This document shows positions 11,735-24,302 of a stretch of 64,000 nt of DNA, in pieces. A model generated the notes under the pieces. It made no database searches and had not been told where the DNA came from. It saw only the letters and a program-made list of their open reading frames with translations. The stretch's first letter is position 1. Every line of letters starts with the position of its first letter. The stretch lies in the NCBI RefSeq assembly GCF_000003855.2, contig NW_003101656.1, forward strand, positions 556,508-620,507, written 5' to 3'. The stretch is from Blastomyces gilchristii SLH14081. Its lineage: Eukaryota; Ascomycota; Eurotiomycetes; Onygenales; Ajellomycetaceae. Both the position numbers and the translations under genes were made by a program.

Positions 11735-14700
11735 CAAAGTAAATCTAGAACTGAAGAGAAGAGTCAAGTCAGTAAACTTACAACTGTAAGCTTAAAAAGA
11801 AGAAACTCTCAACTATTTAAATCTTCAAACTTCAATTCTTCAGCTAAATGTAAATAGAATTTGAATCCTCAAACTTCTGTTAAGATTAGAGAATTGAGAA
11901 ATGACACTGATAATAAACTAGATATAATGCAAGCAGTTGAGATTCCTACTTTTCAAAATAGTTATAATCTACTATCTGATGATAGTGATTAGATTCTACT
12001 CTATCTCTACTCTCTTTTAGTATGAATATACAATATAAACAATAAAAAAAGTTTAAAAACTCTTCAAAAATCACATTTATTCAAAATAATGTGAATAGAA
12101 ACTCAAATTGTATTTATTCTTATCTTTCAATTGTATTTGAATAAAAAGTTAATTTATACTACTTCAGAAACTGAATTTTGATGCTGAGTAAAAATATAGT
12201 ATTTCTTATTTAAGCTACTACTGCTTTCTACCTTAAAAGTCTGAGATAAAGTCAAGAGTAGTGATCTATGAAAGAAAGAGAGTAACATATTAATTTAATC
12301 TAAGATTTGATATCATGTCTGACGCTGATATTCTGGTGAATGATATTATAGATAAAGAAAATGAGTTTGATACTATATAGCTTATAAATATCTATAATGA
12401 AAAGTTATTGAAGAAAAATAACAATATCTGAACAATTGACAGAGAATTTCTGAATATAACTTTATCAAGAAACTCTATAATTGTAGAAGATTTCAATACA
12501 CATCATCTCTGATGAAATTCAGAATATAAGAGAGTAGTAAGAGCTGATAATCTGATTGAATGAATCTTTGAGTATTCAATAGATTTGATTAGTAAGTCTG
12601 ATTAACAAACATTCTTTATAAAAGACATGAAATAGAAATCTATTATAGATCTAATCTTCATGTCATAAAAGCTAATGAAAAAAAGACTTGTAAACTGATT
12701 TATGAATTCAAATGAGACATCAGAATCAGGTCATGAGATTATTCAATTTAATATTGAACTGAGTGAGAAATAAATGAGTGAAAATCCTCTTCTCTCTAAT
12801 CAGTTTAACTTTGAAAAAGCTGACTGAAGAACAGTTGAAGAAAGTATAAAACTGTTAAAATCTGAAAGACAGAGTGAGCTATATTGAAATCCTGGTCAAG
12901 ATATCTCAAATGAAAGACTTGAGAATAGAGTGAAGCACATTACATCTATTATTCTAGCAAGTATTAAAGATAATATTTCAAAGAGAAAGTCTTCTAAGTA
13001 TTCAAAATCTTGATGAAATGAGAATATCATATCTAAAAGAAAACAATTGACTACTACTAGAAGAGATTGAAACAATGATATAATTTCTGATAAACAGTTC
13101 AAAACTGTCAGAAATGAATATTTTTCAGATATTAAAAGAGCTAAAATGAACTGCTGGAATAAATTTCTTGAAGAAGTATAAGAAAAGAAAGTCTTTAAAG
13201 CTTTCAACTATACTAAAATAAGAAGTGTAACAAAACTTTCAACCTTAGTATATAAGTTTCAGAATGAATTATATTCAGCAAACTCTTTTGAGAAAAAATA
13301 TCAAGCTTTTATAAGAACTCTCTTTCAAAACTCATCAGATTCAGATTCAGAGAAAGAGAATATATGACTTCTCAACTATATTAATAAAAATAACTGAGAA
13401 TGATCTGATCTTACACAAGATGAATTAGAGTCAGCTATCTTCTCAAGTTCAGTTAAAACTGCTGCAGAGCCTGATTCAATTAGTCACTTGATTATTCAAA
13501 ATACATACTTCTACTTAAAGAATGAATATTTTGAGCTCTTTTTCAATCTCTTGAAAAATGAATATTATTCTGAATGCTGAAGAGAAGTCACTGAAGTGAT
13601 TCTTGTGAAATCTAATAGAAAAACTTCAATTTCTAAGTTATATAGAGTAATATCTCTATTGAACTGTCTAGAAAAGGTTTTAGAAAAGATAATAGCTACT
13701 CAACTATCTTCTATAAGCTCTATCAGTAATTCTCTTTTATTCAGTGAATAAATAAGAGATAGCAAATAATGTTCTGTAATTAACACTGTTCTCTCAGTTA
13801 TTCATGATTTTTAAATAGTAAAGTATGAAGATCTGGTCTCAACTGCAGTTTTTATTAATATAAAAGAAGCATTTGATCACATTTCAAAGTCAAAGTTAAT
13901 TCAGACTTTGAGAATGTTAAAACTGTCACTTTCTCTAATAAAATGAGTTAACTGTTTTATATCTAAAAGAATTATATAACTTTTCTTTGATGAAATGAAA
14001 TAAGACAAGACTGAGATAAAAATAGAAGTACTGTAAGAATCTTCAATCTCACTCATTTTATTTGTAATATACACTGCATATCTATTCAAAGATAGAAATA
14101 TGAGAATAGTACAATCTTCAAGTTATGTGAATGATATTGATCTAGTCTACAGCTTAAAAACTATCAAAGAGAATTTGAAAGTGATTAAAGAAGCTGTAAA
14201 GAAACTCTTTGTTAGAGCAGATATTAATCAAATTCAATTTAATATGAATAAAACTGAGTTAATTCATTTCTTTTCTAGATTCAATGAGAAAGAACTATCT
14301 CTAACTCTTTTAAATAGAAAGATTAAACTCAGTGTAAATATCAAATGATTAGAAGTATGATTAAGCTTCAAGTTGAATTTTAAATATCATATTCAATAAA
14401 GAACTGTCAAGACAGAAAGACTATTGAACAACATAATCAGACTATCAAATACAGAGAGAGATCTATTCTTCCAGGCTATGAGACAGTTATATATAGCCTG
14501 TATTATCTCAGTAGCTGATTAAAAAGTTCAAGTTTGATGAAATAATCAAGAGAATTTCACTGAACTCTTTCAAGGTCTGTAAAACAGAGCTTTGAGAAGA
14601 ATTCTGAGAGCATTCAAATCATCTTCTATTAAAGCAATAGAAATTGAATCTTCAATTCCTTCTTCTGCTATTAGATTTGAAAAGGCCTGTATGAACTATG

Positions 14701-15267
14701 CTTTGAGAGTTATAAAGATGAGCTCAAATTATATAATCAGAGAAAGAGTCTCTTCTTCATTTTCATCAATTAACTCTGGAAATGAACTGGATTAGAATAG
14801 ATTTCTTGATTGAAATGAAAATAATTCTTCAAAGAAAATGTCTTCTTAACTGTACAGACTATGCTCTCTGATTAAAGATCAATTTTCTTCTTTAAATATT
14901 GAAAAAGTTAATCATGAGAAGATATCTCTCTGAAGAGAAAAGCTTAAATCTCTTATAGACTTACAAATAAGTGAATTATCTAAGAAGAAAGAATATAAAC
15001 AGCATTTGAAGAGAATTTTCACAATCAATATAGAAGACTCTATTCTGATTTATTCAGATGACTCTAAAAATGAGAATTTAAATAGATTAGGCACAGGTAT
15101 TGCTTATACTGAAGATAATATCAATTTCATCTCAGATTTCTAGAATTTAGACTGTGAATCTGAAGTCTTTGATGCTGAACTATTTGCAATAGTGAAAGCT
15201 TTCAAACTCATTGAAATAAAATCTCATAAAAGAGGAAATAGTTTGAAAGAGACATGAATATTCTCTG
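11735..15267 (+). pseudogene. LINE copy B: end of ORF1 and most of ORF2, broken
   Basis: Resumes copy B after gypsy C and aligns with copy A 976-4508. It contains the Lys/Ser-rich end of ORF1 (to about 11990), the endonuclease (about 12170-12760), the reverse transcriptase (about 13380-14350) and the start of RNase H. Stops differ in part from copy A, so the copies decayed independently: for example DLQISE is intact near 14960 but reads DL-stop-ISE near 4205. It is cut by the copia element, whose target duplication CTCTG is at 15263-15267. Confidence 0.83.
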
Positions 15268-15362
15268 TGTGAAAGGTGTAAAGCTTGTGTGATTGAAAGG
15301 TTGCTAGCTTGTGAACAGTTATATGGTGGAGGGATTAGTAAGCCAGATCACGTGACCTGACA
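15268..15362 (-). repeat. copia 3' LTR (95 bp)
   Basis: Reads TGTGAAAGG to CCTGACA on the plus strand. It is unusually short even for copia elements and little mutated. It includes the palindrome CACGTG near 15350. Confidence 0.9.
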
Positions 15363-15374
15363 TCCCCACTCACC
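15363..15374 (-). promoter_or_regulatory. copia polypurine tract
   Basis: On the minus strand GGTGAGTGGGGA directly precedes the 3' LTR. This is the usual plus-strand DNA primer position. Confidence 0.8.
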
Positions 15375-17145
15375 AGAGTAACTATACAGGATGGTATATA
15401 CAAAATTCGCCTTCAAATCAAGTACAGGTATAAAAAATGACTGGAAAATGTGTAGTAATGAAAAACCAGTCATGATATACATCATTTTTTATTCCTCTAT
15501 CTCTTCATCTTCATAATCTCCTTTCAACGCGTATATTTCAACATTTCAAGTGGTTTAGTAAGCCCATCCACCGCGTTCTCAGCAGATGAAACATATTAAA
15601 TAGATATCTCATTCTTGCAGATGAGATTCTGAAGAATGTGGAAACAGATCTCTATATGCTTTGAGCAGTGTGAAATTGCTTCAAAAGAGGATAGTTCTAT
15701 GACAGACTTATTATCAGCATGAATTGTATAAGCCAGATCCTTGACTGTGATGGAAATGAGATAATCATCAGCATTCAGATTGTTGAGACAGAATGAGATG
15801 AATTCAGTGTCTTCTAGAAGCTCATGAAGATAGACAAGCTCATATGCAGTCTCAGAGAATACAATATATTTGGCCTCTGTTGATGACTTGAAGACCTTCA
15901 TTTGCCGGCAGCTCTGCTATGCAATGAGGCCACCTGCCATGTAGATGATATAACCGGTGATTGAACAGGATCCTGGATCCCTACCGGCTCAATCAGCATC
16001 TGTATATGCCACAGGTTCAATTTCGGCACCTCTGTGATAGGTTATACTCTCATTGATTGAACTCTGTAGATATCAGAGTGTATACTTGTATACAGCCCAG
16101 TTCTTTGATGTAGGCCGGGAGCTGAATTGTTCAAGGAATCCTGCAGTGAAGCTCATATCAGAATGTGTATTAAATGCCAGATATTGCAGAGATCTGATAC
16201 TGAATTGATAGAACTGTAGAATAAATTCTGCTATGTATGCAATCACTTTCTCATCATTATTCATAAAATTGATATTCTCCTTCATAGAAGTGAATGTAAA
16301 ATGACAGTTATTCATTGAGAACTTCTTCAGAAGATTTCTTACAAAGAGAGATTGAGACAATATCAATGAAGTTAAATCTCTATTAATCTTCATTTCTAGA
16401 TAGCAGTTGAAATCTTCTACATTCTTAATCTTATAATTAGCAGTGATTTCAGCTTTGACTCAGTTCAGATCATCAATCTTTGAGCTATAGAGACAGACAT
16501 TATTCATGTAGATGATTATATAGACCTGTCTTTCATCATGAATAAATAGTCTAGTATCATAGAGACTGACTCAGAAGTCTGAGTGTAATAGCATCTTTCA
16601 CAGCTTCTCATATCATAAGAGTGCTGCTTGCTTAAGACTATAGAGTCTCTGCATCAATTCACACACAAGATTATCACAGTCTTCACAGAATTCTGTGAGT
16701 TGATTCATATATATCTGTTCATCAGCAGGTAGTTGAATGTTTAAAAAAGTGATCATCATATCAATCTGCAGAACATATCATCCCTGAGATACTGAGATTG
16801 TCATGAGAGCTTGTGAGATGAATACTGAGATAATGAGTGCAAAGAGTCTTGAGTAATTGACTTTCTTCTGTTGAAGATTTTCACAGACAACTCAGTGAGC
16901 CTTATAGTGAATAATCTCATTCATATTGTTGAACTTTTTATCAAATACTCATTGACTGTGAAGGACACTCATTTGTGATATTCTCTCAATCAGTCATCAG
17001 ATCTCTATCTATTTTAAACAGTTGATCTCTTTAACACAGGCCTTGTAATAATATTTCCATTTCATGGAAGCTTTGACACGTGTGAGGTTTTTCAGGATCA
17101 GAAGTGCAGCAATCTCAGAATCAGTGAGTAGATCTTCAAGACTGT

Positions 17146-17205
17146 CTCTCACTGAAGATTCTCTCACTGTAGATTCCCTCACTGTAGATTCCCTCACTAT
17201 AGTGA
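17146..17205. repeat. 15 bp tandem repeat (four units) in copia pol
   Basis: Units like CTCTCACTGTAGATT at 17146, 17161, 17176 and 17191. On the minus strand they encode repeats of TVRES between integrase and reverse transcriptase, a linker region where length variation would be tolerated. Confidence 0.85.
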
Positions 17206-19385
17206 TATTCCTTGTAAATTTTGAAGGATCATCAGATTTAACTGTGAATTCTGAGGAGTTCAGTGTATTCTGCACTAAAAAGGTAGATATTCTCGCGGAG
17301 ATATCATAGTTAATCCATCAATTATTAGTGAGTATGAGAAATAATGAACACTCAGGTTGAATTTTCTCATCAATGAACAGATCATCTATTGATAGATCAG
17401 GAATCACTGAAGAAATTGTTGCAGGAATCATTGCAGGAAGTAGGCCTGGTGTCGCCGAAGGAATCGCCGCAGCCGCTTTATAGGCCGCATAGGGTAGAAC
17501 CTTCAGATTGTGTGAAGTAGTCGGTATTAATGAATTGGCAAGATGAAGGTCCTCCTCAAAGATGACATCTTTTGATATGTATAAATGCTCATTGAAGGGG
17601 TTCATCAATCTATAATTGATAAAACCATCATATCCCACAAAAATCAACTCTTTGAAATGGGAAGCCATCTTATTGATGAGCTTGAGAACTATCTTCAAGA
17701 ATGTTTTGCAACCCCATCAGCGAATGCCATGTGCAGAGAGTAGAGCTTCAAGCCAGGCCTCATATAATGTAATCAGCTTTGTGTTTTCTGAGCCCTCATA
17801 CAATATTGTTGAGGTTGATATAAGATTAAGCAGCTCTGCGACTGCAATAGTTGTCTCATCTCACATCTTTTCCAGAGCTGAAGAGTCTATTAATAGTGAT
17901 TAATACTTCTCAATGATTAAACTGATTGATCATTCAGATACTTCATCTTACTGTGAAGTATGAGAGAAAGTTAGCTCTCATTTTATTTCTTCACTGAGTA
18001 TATATGCTGTGACTGCATTCAAATTCAATTCTTCATAATCTGGGTGAATGATTGCAATGCCACATCACAGCAGATTCTTAATGAATTGATTGAAGATCTG
18101 TAGATATCTCAATGTCTCATTCTTGCATTTCAATAGAAATATTCATCTCATATAAGTGGCATCATCTGTTATCATCATTGCAAGCTTCTTGCCAGTGTAA
18201 GATGATATATCATTTTCAGTCCCAAGGGTCTCATCATCACTGAATATATTCACCCAAATCTTCAAGGCCTTGCGGGTGGTATGATGTGGTGTGGAATCCT
18301 TGTAGAAAGCACATTTCTGTTTAGTCTTAACACATGTGACACAGAATGATAATTTTTTCAGGCTGATAATGACAATATCAAATTGCAGGTCTCTGATCAT
18401 CTTTAATATACTATTTTCACTGATATAACCAAGTCAATGCTGTCACTCATCTATCAGAAGCTGTTTCAGAAGAACTGCAGATAATCAAGATAAAGATGAG
18501 ATAATAAAGAAATCAGTATCTGAAGTCTTAGAATTGATTAACTGTTCAATCTTCTCATGACTGAAAGAACTGAAAGATTCTGCATTCAGATTGTAATCTG
18601 TTGAGATTGTCTTTGATTTCAGAACAGTCACATATGCCACTACTTTATACATTGAGTCATTTATTATCTCATGAAATGTCAGTGAGCTGTCAGATAGAAT
18701 GTAAATATTATTATGAGACAGATTGATGTAGAAGATATCACTGTTGATAGATAATAGAAACTCAAAGTAGTTCTCAGTATTAACTTGCATATTATAGTGA
18801 ATATAGCCCTGACACTTCATAAGTTCAGTGAAGATTAGATTTGCAGATAGTTCTGATATATAGTATACATAATTGAATTCTATCAATCTTTCACTCACTG
18901 AGATGAACACAGTGCTGACACTCTGAATCTTCAGAATGACCTTGTTAATCACTTGAACTGTTGAATCATTGATTGCTATAAGTTTCAAAAATTGTGATCT
19001 ATCACTTGCTATGTGGCATCCGGCGCCACTATTTCATATAGTGAGAGAATCCTTGTGAGGTTCCACAAAACAGGCTGGCACATTGATAACCTCTGTGAGA
19101 TTTATCATCTGATAGGTCTCTGATTCATCTGTAATGAATAGTTGAGTTCTATTCTCACTATTATTCTGTTTCTTCTTCTCCTTGAATTTCTTTATCCTCA
19201 CAGTATTGTTTATTCTTCAATTATTCAGAGCACTGTCTGAATTGACTAATTAATAGATGTCAAAGTGAGGTCTCTCACATTCAGAATATGTAGATGAATT
19301 GCCTGATCTCTGATGGTTTTGAAAGCTCTCTTGTGAACTGTCATGATCACATTCAGTACAGCCTTCACAGGCCGAATTCAAAGTA

Positions 19386-19460
19386 TTGTTGTTAGAATTG
19401 ATAGCTGTAGTGATTATTGTAGCTGTAGTTGCTGTTGTAGCTATTGTAGCAGAGTTAGCT
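19386..19460. repeat. Low-complexity Ala/Thr-coding repeat in copia gag
   Basis: Imperfect GTTGTAGCT-type repeats give a run of Ala, Thr and Ile on the minus strand near the zinc-knuckle remnant. The long plus-strand ORF seen here is its shadow. Confidence 0.6.
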
Positions 19461-20898
19461 GCAGAATCTGTATTCTGTAGATTCTTTTTATCTTTTGAAG
19501 AATCAAGCTGTGAACAGATCTCCTTCATGAGAAGATCAACATTCAATACCACAGCAGTGAATTTGAAATCCTGTATCTCCTCTATCTTCTTCTGAACATA
19601 ATTCCTTCAATTGTTGAGTAGAACTGAGTAGAAGATATCAAATATTCACACATCTGAGGGAGAAGCATTCAACATCTTCAATTTCATAATACCAGACCAG
19701 AATTTATCAAAGAATGTGTGTAGATTGGTGATCTGTGTGTCATCAAGAGACATGAACTTCAGAACTGTCTCACAGTGTAACTGTGTTTTAAGGACAGATT
19801 ATTTCTATTCAATCACATTTCATAGAGTATAAGTGATCTGATTTTCATTCTATTTGAAGAAATGTGGTCTGACACCTACACTCAATGAGTTCAAGATGAA
19901 TGTGTAGAGTCACGGGTTTCTGGTGTCTCAGAATGATGCTCATTCATCATCTCTTTATAGAGAGTTCTGTGTCTGTTATTTCTCTATCATATATCAACAC
20001 TGTGCATCAATCAGTTTCACTTTTATAAAGATGCCTTATATGGTGTAATTGAATGTATCAGTTAAACTGTTTGACCTCACAGTATTCTTGACATCTTTCT
20101 TGAATTAAGAGATTGTCTTGCCAACACAGCTATTCAGTTTATAAAGGTTGAATTCCACTCTCTCACTGAGATTAGAATTTCATGTGGCTGTACAGGCTGT
20201 TGATGTGATGATAGAATGATTATTAACATTCTGTGATTGATCTGTAGAGAATGAGAATCTCTGTTAGCAGAGTTTTTTCAGTTGTAGTTCAAGTTCTAGA
20301 ACTCTACACCTCTTCTTCTTCATCTCAAATGTCACCTTGAGATGTTCTATCTGTTGGTCTGATATTGCCTCGTCTGAACAGTAGATATCTGAGTGTTCAT
20401 TATTCTCATCAAGAGAACCAGCTTCATCAAGCTGTTGAGTAGATTGAGAGGCCGGCCTGACTGTGTCAGAAGCTGTTTTCAAACCAGCTTCAAATCAAGA
20501 GAGTGTTGTGAGACATTTATCAATGAAGCTTTCAAAGGCTTCAGAAGAATGTTCACTGGCAGAGTATGAGTGTAAGAAATCATCATCATCAACTGCAACT
20601 GACTCAGTGAAAAGAATGTGAGATCGCGAATGTGTATATGAGCAAGATTGTATTGAATCTGCCATCTTTATATTCATTTATTGAATTCTTGTCAATATTA
20701 TTCTCTTTTCTTACTTTTTTGCAAATGTGATGTGTTTTCTGCAAGTCTCTTTCTTAAGTGAGCAGTAGTATTATTGATTAACAAGATCTCAATACTGATA
20801 GAATAAGATGATTTTAACTTCTGATGAGCGTATCAAATGAAGCAGTAGTTCAAATAATGATTATATTGACAAGAAATCCCGAATTGGCAGCGATTTTA

Positions 20899-20919
20899 TG
20901 CAAAACAGGTCTCATAACC
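20899..20919 (-). promoter_or_regulatory. copia primer-binding site (half tRNA-iMet type)
   Basis: Directly inside the 5' LTR the minus strand reads GGTTATGAGACCTG. This is complementary, apart from one base, to the anticodon region of initiator tRNA-Met (GGGCTCATAACC). Drosophila copia and some relatives are known to prime from a tRNA-iMet half molecule cut in the anticodon arm, so the position and sequence fit that mechanism. Confidence 0.75.
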
Positions 20920-21014
20920 TGTGAAAGGTGTAAAGCTTGTATGATTGAAAGGTTGCTAGCTTGTGAAAAGTTATATGATGAAGGGATTAGTAAGCCAGAT
21001 CACGTGACCTGACA
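20920..21014 (-). repeat. copia 5' LTR (95 bp)
   Basis: Partner of 15268-15362. About four substitutions separate them, all C/T or G/A or similar single changes, which points to a younger or less exposed insertion than its surroundings. Confidence 0.9.
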
Positions 21015-21260
21015 CTCTGATAGTCAAGCTGCTTTGAAAAGACTTAGAAATAGTCAGATTCATAATAATCAAATGAATCTTGAACTAATCTTAAACTCTG
21101 GTTTGAAAATTCAAAAGAGAAGAACATTAAAGCTGATAATTCATCTGCACTGAGCTCCTGCTTATATGAATATTTATGGCAATGAATTGGCTGATTCAGC
21201 TGTAAAAAAGAGTGCAGAATTAAGCAGATTCATTTAAAAAATTGTGTCCTGGTCTTTTAT
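21015..21260 (+). pseudogene. LINE copy B RNase H segment, broken
   Basis: Continues copy B RNase H (SQAALKRLRNSQIHNNQ) to the WVPAYMNIYGNELADSA-like motif, matching copy A 4509-4755. It stops at GGTCTTTTAT, where gypsy A begins. Confidence 0.82.
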
Positions 21261-21427
21261 TGTGATTCGGAAGAACATACAATCATTGAATAATAACGCG
21301 GCCGCTTCTGAACTTGCTTACAAGTGTAAAGAAGCCATAGTGGCCGCTAATTAATTTAGCGTACAATATATAAGAAGCCGGCGTACGCCTGTAATCATAC
21401 ACTGACTCAAGCAACCTTTGAATCACA
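21261..21427 (+). repeat. 5' LTR, family A (167 bp)
   Basis: Begins TGTGATTC and ends GAATCACA, an 8 bp perfect inverted terminus. It is less mutated than the interior (keeps GCGGCCGC and GCCGGCG). TATATAAG at 21367-21374 is a plausible TATA box. Confidence 0.9.
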
Positions 21428-21860
21428 TCTGATAGCATGTCTAAAAACTAGTGAGAAGTGCAGACTTCTTCAGAGTGTGATAATTCTGTCTATGAATCAA
21501 TTCATAGTTATCATGCCAGTGTGGTCCTAGAATGTCTCAAAAGATAGTGTACAAAGAGCAGTGAGTGAAAGAGCATCTGATTGATACTGCTTCACTTATA
21601 GAGGGAAAACTTCATATTCAGACAAATGCCATATATGGTACACAAACAGATGAGATGTGAGAAAGAGAATGAAAGCAGTGAATGAGATTCAAAGAAGTCA
21701 GCTCTCTACTCAAAAGAAGAATAAAAGAGGAGAATGATCATCATCAGAGTTATATAATGATAACAGAAATTATATAATAATATAGTAATATAACAATATA
21801 GTAATATAATAATATAGTGATATAATAATAGATATCATACAATTAATAAGAAATTACTGA
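21428..21860 (+). other. 5' leader of gypsy A
   Basis: No coding signal. TCTGATAGCATGTC follows the LTR, but I do not recognise a tRNA complement in it. An ATA/ATAGTAATATA-rich low-complexity run lies at about 21765-21830. Confidence 0.5.
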
Positions 21861-23300
21861 AATGAATATCTTCTCTGATTAATATGAATAACACTCTTCT
21901 CTGCTATCTGAACTGAAAGATATACAGAATCTCTCAGAGAGTTTACTCAAAACAGTAAAAAAAAACAGCTGAAATCATTGAACTGAAATTGAAGCTCTGT
22001 ACATGTACAAGAATTCTAAACAAGATTGAGGTCTTGTATACACAGTGACAGACTGAGATTAAAGTCAAACAATAATTGACATTCACTGCAGATTAAGTAT
22101 TTACTATGAAGAGCTTCACTAATGCAATCATCATCATCAATAAGAATAGAGAAAATCAGATCTTAGATCTGTAGTGAGAGATTGAATATTTATACAGATA
22201 GATAACTACACTGAATCTAGAGATCTCACTACAATTGTTCACAATCTCTTCAGAAGCATACACATCATCAGAGATCACTATGCAGAATGAGAATCTGAGT
22301 ATGAAATGTATCAAGTCAGAAGATCTGCTGAAGTTATTAAGCTTTAATAAGAACTGAAAAAATGATGCTGCAATCAGCTGGCTAAGTCAGATACAATCAT
22401 ATTATTGAATTGAATATGAACTCACAGACAGACAGTTAACAGAATTTTAACAAGTCTTAAGATCTGCTGCATTTCTACACAGAAAAGCAAAGTCATTATA
22501 AATAACTGATAAAAAGATAAATCTCACAGACTTGAAGTGATATCTATTCTCATGAATATGAAATGAGTTTTTCAAATGAATCTTGCACAACTTTGAGAAA
22601 GTGAATATATAAGATAAGTATTATAAATACTTTACTGAGTATAGATAAGTAAGTGATCTTATATCATACTTCACACACTTCAGCTTATACTATCTCACAT
22701 TGAATGAAGAGCTTTCAACATCTTTCTGTTTACAGATCTTCATTTATAATCTTACACCTGAGTTGAGAGCAGAATGAAAATGCTTAATCTCATAATCAGA
22801 TATAGTGAAAGAAGTATATAATATTCTCATTATACAGAAACAAGTAAGTCAATTATAACAGAAAATACTGCAATTGAGTATATCTCAGTGAAGAACAGAT
22901 AATCAGAATTCTATGATACAAGTCACACACTCAGATATAATGAATCTAGATCTGAATATCATTACTAAAGCACTGAATCTCCTGAAAAAGAAATTCTCTG
23001 AATGAAAATCTTGATATTATGAGCATTGAGCTTGCTTCAACTGTGAATATCAAAATCATGATATAAAAGATTACACTCAGTATATACAGTCAAGAGAAGT
23101 AAGAAAGTCAAAAAACTAGCAGAATCAGTGAGTTTAGAGACACTCACTGATATTCTATGAAAAGTCTTTAAAGTGAAAGAGATGTTTATGTTAGATAACT
23201 CTCTGAATTCTGTGAATGTAAAGAAGAAGCAGACTTCTGAATGAGATGTGAATAAGAATAATGAAGCAGACACTCATCTCAATGTCTTAAGACCTGAAAT
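21861..23300 (+). pseudogene. gypsy A gag, broken
   Basis: Gag-like region with long Leu/Lys/Ser/Thr-rich stretches interrupted by stops. A zinc knuckle remnant CFNCEYQNHDIKDY at 23033-23074 is C-x2-C-x4-H-x4 with the final Cys changed to Tyr. It lies at the expected place just before the protease. Confidence 0.75.
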
Positions 23301-23930
23301 ATTAATGTATAAGAGACACTTGAGTAAGAATCAAGAGATGACTGTAAAAGTGTTAACAGATACAGAAGCTTCTATATAATATATTGATAATTATATGATT
23401 CAAAGACTGAAAGAGATTTACTGAGTGAAGAATTCTCAACACATAAGATTATCTGATAACTGATATTTGATATCACTCACAAGAGTAAGAGTTTTCTTGC
23501 ACTTCAGAGAATGATCTTGATATATTTAAGCATGAGAGCTGCAGAACATGAAATACAATCTTATTCTCAGACTCAATTGATTTCAAAGATTCAATTCACA
23601 GATTCAATGATGTACATGTCATATGTAATTAACTGATAGAAAGAAAATGATTCATACAATTCTATTAACTGATATAAGAAGAACATTTCACATCTCTGAT
23701 ATAGAAGGATTAAATCTGCTTACACATTAATAAGTAAAGAGAATAATTTATAAGACCTCATCTGAAAGCATTCTGTATATCATACAGGACTCAGAAGCAG
23801 AGGAAATCAAGATAAAGAATATGTAAGGGAACAAGTATATGAAGAAGCTTCTGAAGAAGTATGAAAAGATCTTCTGAATAGATCTTTCATCAGACTTGCT
23901 GCTGGAACAAGGATTCATACATGAGATTGA

Positions 23931-24302
23931 GCCCCGGTGGCCGAATGATTAATGCGGCCACCCGGTAGCACCTTGGCGTGGGAAACCAAGGCGCGTGGGT
24001 TCGAAACCCGCAGGGGATACATTAAATCCGGAACTCAAGCACCTCAGGTTCCTAATAAATACAGAGGTGTACAAATCGCTCCAATGAATTGCTCTATGTT
24101 CCTGGGCTGGGAAGTTATTATCGCATGTATCTAATTGTCACTCCTTTGTATTTTCCTATGTTCTTGTTATCTTGGCGTGGTCTCAACACCTGTATTTCCT
24201 CCTGTATAACCAACACTTGACCTGTATTTAACATCACGCAAGGACTCATCATAAGCTCCGCTTGCATATGAGTATAATGGAAGAATAATAATAATAATAA
24301 TA
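23931..24302 (+). mobile_element. tRNA-derived SINE, intact, with target duplication
   Basis: A 372 bp unit is flanked by the 14 bp direct repeat ATACATGAGATTGA (23917-23930 and 24303-24316). The head is tRNA-like, with an A-box-like TGGCCGAATGA, a CCTTGG/CCAAGG anticodon-type stem and a perfect B box GGTTCGAAACC near 23999. Such internal boxes serve RNA polymerase III. A non-tRNA body follows, and the 3' end ATAATGGAAG plus AAT repeats matches the LINE tail ATAATTGAAG plus AAT repeats. It is almost free of the decay seen around it. The parent tRNA may be a Ser/Leu-type (GGTGGCCGA start) but I am unsure. The short ORFs inside are not genes. Confidence 0.9.

Larger units (their letters stand above)
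15524..20677 (-). pseudogene. copia Gag-Pol polyprotein, broken
   Basis: The start MNIKMADSIQ is at 20677. Gag continues to about 19250, including CEGCTECDH (C-x2-C-x4-H, last Cys lost). A protease site NSGAGCHIASDRSQF lies near 18985-19060, where the catalytic D-S-G has become N-S-G. Integrase core is at about 17900-18480, and the C-terminal part (FVGYDGFINYRL) at about 17600-17650. The reverse transcriptase of the RVT_2 type runs from about 17275 to 16300. RNase H follows, with YTDADWAG near 15970-16020 and SSTEAKYI. The end reads ENAVDGLTKPLE near 15545-15580, a copia hallmark. The last 40 or so codons are unmutated; the rest contains scattered stops. Confidence 0.85.
15268..21014 (-). mobile_element. 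Ty1/copia retrotransposon with 95 bp LTRs
   Basis: Two 95 bp LTRs (15268-15362 and 20920-21014) differ at only about four positions. The element begins TGT and ends ACA and is flanked by CTCTG at 15263-15267 and 21015-21019. Pol order on the minus strand is Gag, protease, integrase, reverse transcriptase, RNase H, which is the copia order. A half-tRNA primer site and a polypurine tract sit at the expected ends. It is inserted in RNase H of LINE copy B. Confidence 0.92.

Noticed and set aside
11579..11857. 92-codon ORF across the gypsy C LTR border
   Set aside because: It joins LTR sequence to LINE ORF1; the first part is the unmutated 55 bp LTR repeat.
17064..17309. Plus-strand ORF in the copia element
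   Set aside because: Opposite-strand shadow of the 15 bp repeat and the copia RT linker.
23931..24020. Free-standing tRNA gene
   Set aside because: The tRNA-like part is the head of a 372 bp unit with a tail and target duplication; the anticodon loop is irregular and the unit is a SINE.
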